NCBI GenBank assembly: GCA_905250025.1
Contig: CAJNOJ010000400.1
Coordinates: 1 to 64,000 of the forward strand
DNA: 64,000 bases
Direction of reading: 5' to 3'
Source of the DNA: Adineta ricciae
Taxonomy: Eukaryota; Rotifera; Eurotatoria; Adinetida; Adinetidae
Within the stretch, counting starts at the first letter, position 1. The number at the start of each line of letters is the position of its first letter. The position numbers and the translations under genes are program-made. Below are positions 57,487 to 64,000 of the stretch, piece by piece. The notes under the pieces are model-generated. The model made no database searches and had not been told where the DNA came from. It saw nothing but the letters and a program-made list of their open reading frames with translations.

Positions 57487-60012
57487 CTAGAAAAGATCAT
57501 CTAACAATCAGCAACTCGATAGATCAAATCAAATCGACATTCTCTTCGACAATGAAACTCTATCAGACTATTCTTTTCATGCAGAAAATCAATTATACAT
57601 CAGGGACTGAACACAAAACATTACTGATCGAAAGTATCGAATATAGACACTCTAATGCGGTTAGTACACCATGTTCTATTGAACCGGTCTATGCATACAT
57701 ACCTCGTCGTTGTATTCTGTAACTATGTTAAGAAAATCGATCTAGAAAAGAAAGTAAAGTAATAGAATGCTTTGCTTTGATTCAAACTTCGAGAGAAAAC
57801 TGATCAGCCTTTTTCTTACAGAAAAATCATAGTTCTAATGAATATTTTATAGGAGATATGTTTTTTCTTATTATGTCGATTTCGGTGATGGAAATGCATT
57901 AATTTGATTATAAGTCATGATTTATAGATTGAACGAGACACGCCCGCCAATTGCCTAATGGAAATACACTGAATGACAGGAAAACGTAGAAGTAGAGTAG
58001 ACACTACAGTTCAATTGCAAGCACATCGACCCCATGCACCAAGTTTTCTGTGCAAATTAACGAATTGCTTTTTTTATAACAAAAAGAACTTTTTGTTGGT
58101 TCTTTTTTACATCTAACGAGATAGATTTCTTTCTACGAAATCCTACAGTAAAGATTCGAAGGAAAGAATGACTAAAAGATTCCAACAAATAGGAAATTCA
58201 TCTTATTATTAACTTTATTTATGGAAAACAATCCAGCGAAACCTTTTCTGTAGACTAGCGACATCATTTAGATACGATACCAACTTTTCTTTAATCTAAA
58301 TGCGATGTGCAGTTAGATCACAATTTGTGATCAGATTTCTCTATGTTCATTTGTATCGATTATATCATCGATTCATGTATATTTAATATCTAAAGTCAAC
58401 TTTTCTTTCAGAAGTGAATTCAATGCGAATGTTCATCAACGTTGACTTGACACAAACAAAATCAGGCGTCATCATTTCTCTAGTTTTAATCATTATTTCA
58501 TCTCGCGTTTCAAGTTTCATATTATATCAAATAAAAAAAAAACTTGCGGATCGATTTTCCAGAAAAGTAAATGCACATGTTAAATTTATTGATCGATGAC
58601 AAAAAAGAATTCATATGGACAGATTCTCCGTTGTTCACATGAGCCACCTAATCCTTTATTCTCTCGATTGATTAGTAAATGACAGCAGATCGAAGTAGAA
58701 CAATAGACCAACTAACAGACTATAATGTGTCTCTTATTACCACAATGAAAGCACGAATCAATCAAATAGCAACACGTTCACCGCCGTCATCATCATGATT
58801 GTTTACTTCTAAATATACATATATAGTCGCCTGTCATCCGACTAATAGTTCATAGTGCTTGTGCTCGTGTGCTGATGTTTGCTTACTGTTAATCGATACC
58901 CCACCTTCTTCATCATCATATTCTACCAGTCTGTCTATGTCGAGATGAATGATGATCGAAATTTGAAAACACGTGTGCTGTATGAGAATATGTTATCAAT
59001 GAAATTTCAATCAAGATAGACGCATACTCTTGAAATGTTTCGATATGCATAAGATGATTTTCTTTACTGATGATAATTTACCGCTCTTTACCTACTGGAT
59101 ATGTACTCACACCCTTTTGAGGAGTATATCAAGAGAGAGAGAGGGAGAGAAAGAAGAAACAAACGTATGAATTGCAAGTTAAAAAGGAGATTTTTCGAAT
59201 CAATGCGAGAAGATATGAGAAGAACATTGATTAGGATTGTTCATGGACACAAACTCTCGCTGAAGTCTTTTCGTTTTTCGAATGAAATCGCTTTATGATA
59301 TATTAAGATCGATTTACCTATGTATTGATTTAAAGTCTCACGCAAAGAAAAAAAACACGGAAAAATCTTAATAAAAAATATTGATTTTCATTGCAATAGA
59401 CATAACAAAAATCTATCAAATGCAGTTTTTCTTTCAATTACAAGAAAAAATTGACATATTCTCTCGAAATTTATTTTAATCACAACATATCTTCTATAGA
59501 TCTCTTGTCATTTCGCACATACTTCGCTCGCTCGTTCGTTCGTCCTTCTCTGTCATATAAACGATGATTACATCCAATCAAAAATTTTCTCTTCTCTCTC
59601 TCATCGATTCATTCAATCAAATTCAAGCTTGAACTCACAAGTATCAATGTCCTCTTACAAACATATATATATATACGCTTCTCTTCTTCTCATCATCATC
59701 ACCTTTCTATATTACGAGGCAAATAAAATATTTTATTCTCCCTCTCTCTCTCTCTCGTTTTACGTTGCAAATACGACGACATTAGCGTGAGTAAATCGAG
59801 AGCAAACATCGCTCTATTATATACCGATACACACAAGCACTTTCTCGTACTCGTATTGGCCTATTCATTTGTTGCACACATACACCTCTCCGACAACAAC
59901 GACGACAACTCTTACAAGATATTATCTTAACTTGACTTTTTTCTGTTGCTGTCTATTTTCATTATAATATATTAGATATCTTAGAAGTACACGAATAAGA
60001 TAAGACAGAACA
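57487..60012. other. Long gene-free region upstream of HHEX
   Basis: About 2.5 kb, the largest stretch without a gene. It contains several CTCTCT and TCATCATCA runs, a TATATATATA run near 59663-59676 and a GAGAGA run near 59131-59146. I see no intact gene; the small frame at 58414-58599 has no recognisable content. It is a plausible home for HHEX regulatory elements. Confidence 0.6.
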
Positions 60013-61478
60013 ATGAATTGCTCTGTGTATACACCATCTTTTTTACCGTATCGAAATTCTCATCCCCACCCATTATCATCATTTCGTATTGATGATATTT
60101 TGAAAACACCGACAGCGATTTCACCAGCAGCTCTCGATCCAACAACACTATGGTCATCGTTCGCCGCTCAACTTTTGGCTTATTCACCTGAACTTTTATC
60201 AGTTGCGACGACAACAACAACAACATCATCATCATCGTCGTCATCAAATGATATTTCACCACCAATACCAAACTTAATTTCACCACAAAAACATCTTCAT
60301 CATCGACATCAATATCATCCCTATCTTTCAATATCTCGACATTCTCCACCAACAAAACTTCAACATGATCCTACTTCAATTTTAACAACATCAACAAATA
60401 AAAACAATTATCAACATACACTTTCCCCATTATCAATTAAAGACAAAATCCAACATCAGCAGATCGACAGGAAAGGTATGTTCAAACAAAGATAACCCGA
60501 ACGGAAATGAACGCATATGTTCAGATAGAAACTCGTCATGTTTCGTCGATGAGATTTTCAAGGCTAGTCAATGAGAATAACTTCATTATCTTTTCCTGAC
60601 ATGTATCATTGATAAAAATATAATTACGATGCTCTCGAACTTGCCATTCAACTTTTCATTTCGTTCGATGAGGGTGATAAAAAGTAATATAACAACTAAT
60701 GATCTATCAACAACTTCGCTGATACATACATGTACATATTTCCTCAAAATCAAACACTTGTTGACGAGAAAAATCAATAATATGTACAGCGACATGAGCT
60801 GATCATCATAGCCATGTGAGGAAAACAATAATCCATTGAAGAAGTGATAGTAGTGTTAAGTGCTCATCGACTTAATTCGTGTGGTGAAAGAGTAAACAAG
60901 AAAGTTGATTTTGTATTTGTTTTTTTTTGTCAATGCAGATTGTTTATCGTCACATCATTCGGTACCATCGACAAGCGCCGCCGCCGCTGCTGCTGCCGCT
61001 GCTGCTGCATATTGGCCATATTTGTATACACGTTGTAATCCAACCTCAACAGGCAATGTTTCACGTCGTAAAGGTGGTCAGATACGGTTTTCTGCTGAAC
61101 AAAGTTTGCAATTAGAGAAGAAATTTGAAATCAGTCAATACTTATCGCCTGTCGAACGCAAACAAATCGCTAAAACACTTCAATTAAGTGAACGACAAGT
61201 ATGAATGAAAGTGTTTTTTGGCCATTGAATTTTCATCTTCTTCTTTAGATCAAAACATGGTTTCAAAATCGACGCGCAAAACATCGTCGATCTGCTGCAA
61301 CTGTCAATAAGAAAGTAAGAAGCTTTCAATGAACAAATTCAAAAGAAATCTTCTTGATTTGCAGGATTTAGATAAATCGTGTTCATCACCACAACAAAGC
61401 GATGATGAAGATGACGACGACATCGATGTTGACGATGCTGCCGATGAAGAACATGCAACATCATCAAATTCAAACTAA
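60013..61478 (+). CDS. HHEX: Hematopoietically expressed homeobox-type transcription factor
   Basis: Four exons (60013-60475, 60939-61198, 61249-61314, 61365-61478) give about 300 residues. An N-terminal SFRIDDILKTP matches the Eh1 repressor motif position of HHEX (FYIEDIL). The homeodomain reads RRKGGQIRFSAEQSLQLEKK then FEISQYLSPVERKQIAKTLQ and LSERQIKTWFQNRRAKHRRS. The lead-in RKGGQ(V/I)RF, the YLSP(P/V)ERK loop and LSERQ(V/I)KTWFQNRRAK are HHEX hallmarks. Serine and Thr runs precede the first intron and an Ala run of about 12 lies just before the homeodomain. The C terminus is strongly acidic, as in HHEX. It should act as a repressor in endoderm-type development. Intron 1 (463 nt) is unusually long for this window. 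Confidence 0.93.
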
Positions 61479-62127
61479 TGTTCTGTTCTTTATTTTCTGC
61501 TTTCCGACCTGTTTGGGACGTCAATGTTTTCTTTACTTTCGTTCGTTTTTTTTCTTCTTTAAATACATTTATATGAATGAAAAACAAAATCGAAAATTCA
61601 TTCCTTTCGACCAATCATCGCACGTTTTCTGAACACATACGATCATCTTGTCTCGATCTATGTCAATAGCTTAATGTGATAAATTAACATCATTTCGTTT
61701 TTGCACGTCGAATCTTCAGTCAACACTTACACATATTTTTATGCAATCTTTTGTTATGAGTAGTGAGAATGTTAGATAGAATGTAAAGCGTGAGTACGCG
61801 TTTCATTCTTAAGTAAACATTCGAGATACGACGAATTACTATTTGCCAACGTAGGTTTCGACGCGTTTTCAGATTGCAACAAAATAGAATGACTTTAAGT
61901 GAAAAAAGCCTGTATTTACACATCGACGTGACATACGCGCAGGAGAATTGAAATAAAAACTAACATATGACTATCTAGGTCAGTATGGATGATGAACTAT
62001 ATTTAAAGGTTATACGAATAAGTAGGAGGCGATTAAGAGCATGTCTGAGTACAATGAGCTTTCATGATTGATCTGTTAATCTAACATTTATTAGGTACAT
62101 GATCATGTAAAAGTTCTTTTGACGGAG
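61479..62127. other. Intergenic after HHEX
   Basis: T-rich HHEX 3' UTR followed by AT-rich spacer with no gene that I can support. Confidence 0.5.
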
Positions 62128-62335
62128 ATGTCGGTTTCGACGAGGATAATCAGATTCGATTTTGTTTTGTGTTTATTAGCACTTCGTATGATTAGTAATG
62201 TCGGTTATTCCGATGATTTATTGGACAGAGTAAGTGCTATTTATGATTCTCATCTTTTTGCGAACCATTAAAGAATATCACGTGTCAATTGAGAAGATTT
62301 TCGACATTGTGTATTTTTAGTATTGTTCTGATTAA
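62128..62335 (+). CDS. Candidate short secreted peptide gene
   Basis: An ATG at 62128 opens a 34-codon frame whose middle is hydrophobic (FDFVLCLLALRMISNVG) and looks like a signal peptide; it ends exactly at a strong donor (AGA then GTAAGT at 62230). A pyrimidine-poor but valid TTTTTAG at 62314-62320 is followed in phase by four codons and a stop. The predicted peptide is 38 residues. This is a weak call: no homology is recognised and the reading is short enough to arise by chance. Confidence 0.2.
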
Positions 62336-62512
62336 CTTAGTAAAAAAAAACAAAATGATTTATTGTACAAAACGCGAAAGTTTAATCACTGTTGTGTAAG
62401 AAAGATATAAATATTTCAAAAGAATAATAAGTATTAATTATATGAAAAACAAAATAGGAAAAAAGGCTGTTGATTTGTTTTATGAGCCTTGTTCGCACGT
62501 GAAGATCGGATA

Positions 62513-64000
62513 TTAAGTAACGATTAAGGTGCCTTTTTGAGCGCGATTACTAAAATTGTTATTTCGTGTACACATCATATGGTAAGTACCAGGATTGACT
62601 TGTAGAAGAGCACCTACAAAACAAATTCTATGATTTTGCAAAAGATATTTTAACTAGGATATTACGTACCTTCAAAAGATGCTGGAGCGTTATCTAGTAG
62701 ACTATTTAATTTTGTTGTTTGTGCTTCGAATGAATAGGGACTGTCGATTCCAGTGCAGTCAGCAGATCGTTGACATCTAAATTTGAGAAATACACAGTAT
62801 ATTTCGCAAATTTGATGGTGGAATACAAACCGATAGTAACCGGATGATGCAAAATAGAGAGCAAGGTCGTCTTTTCGAATATTATCATTGGATTTTTCCA
62901 TTGGACTCCATCGAACTTTGACATTCTTCCAAAATGTTGACTGTTCGTACGGATATGGGTAATTTTCATCACGATCGCGAATTTGGACAAGATTCGATCG
63001 ATCCGTACCTTTATAAGATCACGTAAATCTAGTATTTTTCTCTACAATTTCATGTCATACATACCATCAGCTCCTTGTCCATCGTTGCCTGTTTGACCAT
63101 CTGATGCACCGCCATTCTGATGTGTGTTCGAACCTACAATGAAAGAAGATGAAATGGAAGAACTGAGGAATGAGTTCGCTTACCAGCCCATTGTATATGA
63201 ACAAGATCAGCACTTCCGATCTGAAGGTTCCGTGGTGTAAAGTCATATTCAACAGCTGGATAAGTTTGGACAATATTTCCACGTTTACCTAGCATGTTCC
63301 AGTTATAAATATTTTCATTATCGCTGACACCGTCTAAAGAAAAGTCAAATATCATTATTTACAGCTAAAAATGAATGTAATATCAAAGTATTTACTTGGT
63401 CTTGGAAGAATTTCAAAAAGATGCGTTCGATCTTGGAATGTTCTTCCAGCTTGATTGGTATTCAAGTTGATTTGTAAGACAATACCATTGTCGACAGTTA
63501 CTTTAGGGTTATTTTTTATTGGCGATTTGCCTCTAAGTAGTGCAAAGTGTGATTAAATAGAATAGTGTAGGTCTTTTTCCTTACCCATTGCTCGTTGCAT
63601 CGATCTTGTATATATCATAGTCAAATGTTGAGATGTTGTATCGAATTCGTGCGACACATCGTTTAACTTTATTCGACGGAAAACTTGGAAGCACCCAATC
63701 GTATGAGAGTGGTTCAGCATTAGAATTCAATCCGAGATAATTTGAGCGAGACCATGCTGCTTGTTCACAGACCGGGCCTTGTTGCGAATGAAGGACAAGA
63801 CATTCTTCTTTCACAGTTGTTGTATCATGTGGAACTACAAATATCGTTCACTGCTTTTTGCTTTTCGTAGACAAAAATCGTGCATACGTACGTGCCCATT
63901 TGTATTGATAACGGGAAGATGAAGCACGTTCACATGTCGCCTGTGTTGTATATGCTACACAACGAAAGAAATATGATTGCAGCTTGTCATCATCAGGAGT
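62513..64000 (-). CDS. DD3-3-like secreted protein, 3' part only
   Basis: Eight exons on the minus strand (64000-63892 cut by the window edge, 63834-63585, 63532-63396, 63333-63184, 63133-63065, 63008-62831, 62776-62670, 62613-62513) give about 365 residues of C-terminal sequence in one phase. Segments match the DD3-3 family first named in Dictyostelium and found in many invertebrates: CVARIRYNIST, NTNQAGRTFQDRTHLFEILP, GKRGNIVQTYPAVEYDFTP, DLVHIQWAGSNT, GQGADGTDRSN, LNSLLDNAPASFEGALLQV and MCTRNNNFSNRAQKGTL. The biochemical role of this extracellular family is unknown. The N terminus with the expected signal peptide lies outside the window. Confidence 0.85.

Noticed and set aside
58414-58599. 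61-residue frame with one hydrophobic stretch
   Set aside because: No homology seen, isolated in AT-rich sequence, and no supporting splice or promoter signal.
1-64000. tRNA, rRNA, CRISPR, telomeric repeat or intact transposon
   Set aside because: Scanned for these by eye and found no convincing cloverleaf, array, terminal repeat pair or transposase/reverse-transcriptase core; small RNA genes could be missed without a covariance search.

Overview
This window reads as nuclear DNA of a small, AT-rich metazoan genome, most probably a rotifer and quite likely a bdelloid. The reasons are compact animal genes (cadherin, class A GPCR, HHEX homeobox, Argonaute, Notum), introns mostly 50-65 nt with GT-AG ends, short intergenic gaps rich in simple repeats, and a group 3 LEA gene of the kind used by desiccation-tolerant animals. 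The rotifer call is inference; no single sequence here proves it. No gene looks bacterial in organisation and there is no CRISPR, insertion sequence or origin.

Layout. 0-3.1 kb: cadherin-family membrane protein (+). 4.2-7.7 kb: large Q/P-rich protein with no recognised family (+). 8.2-10.5 kb: an ETAA1-like RPA-binding protein and APC11 (+). 10.6-13.4 kb: CSPP1-like centrosome/cilium protein (-), converging on APC11. 15.1-16.8 kb: orphan GPCR (+). 19.0-20.1 kb: a LEA protein with a mitochondrial-type presequence (-), with two CACGTG boxes and a TATA element upstream. 21.6-25.3 kb: slicer-type Argonaute (+). 25.5-27.6 kb: decayed coding debris. 28.8-30.1 kb: Notum-like esterase (+). 32.2-33.4 kb: UBL7 (+). 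33.8-34.4 kb: secreted SRCR protein (+), followed at close range by an EFCAB9-like EF-hand protein (+), which converges on CFAP119 (-). 37.4-38.6 kb: RING/B-box/coiled-coil protein with a CaaX end (+). 39.0-39.4 kb: HMG-box protein (-). 41.2-42.5 kb: RBM42 (+). 44.3-45.3 kb: 14-3-3 (-). 47.3-55.0 kb: a 25-exon, seven-Tudor protein with RG-rich linkers (-). 55.4-57.5 kb: protein phosphatase 5 (-). 60.0-61.5 kb: HHEX homeobox (+), preceded by the longest gene-free stretch in the window. 62.5-64.0 kb: 3' part of a DD3-3-like secreted protein (-), cut by the window edge.

Themes. Small-RNA silencing is represented by the Argonaute, which has an RG-rich N terminus, and the multi-Tudor protein, whose domains could read methylated RG motifs. 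Cilium/flagellum functions appear in CSPP1-like, EFCAB9-like and CFAP119. Genome maintenance and cell cycle appear in ETAA1-like and APC11. Stress survival appears in the LEA protein. These are unlinked genes on both strands, not an operon-like system; the one place that looks polycistronic is the SRCR-EFCAB9 pair.

Method limits. Exon models were spliced by eye using GT-AG ends and unbroken reading phase. All listed multi-exon models close in frame from start to stop, but individual splice positions may be off by a base or by an alternative site. Family names come from recognising conserved motifs, without any database search.
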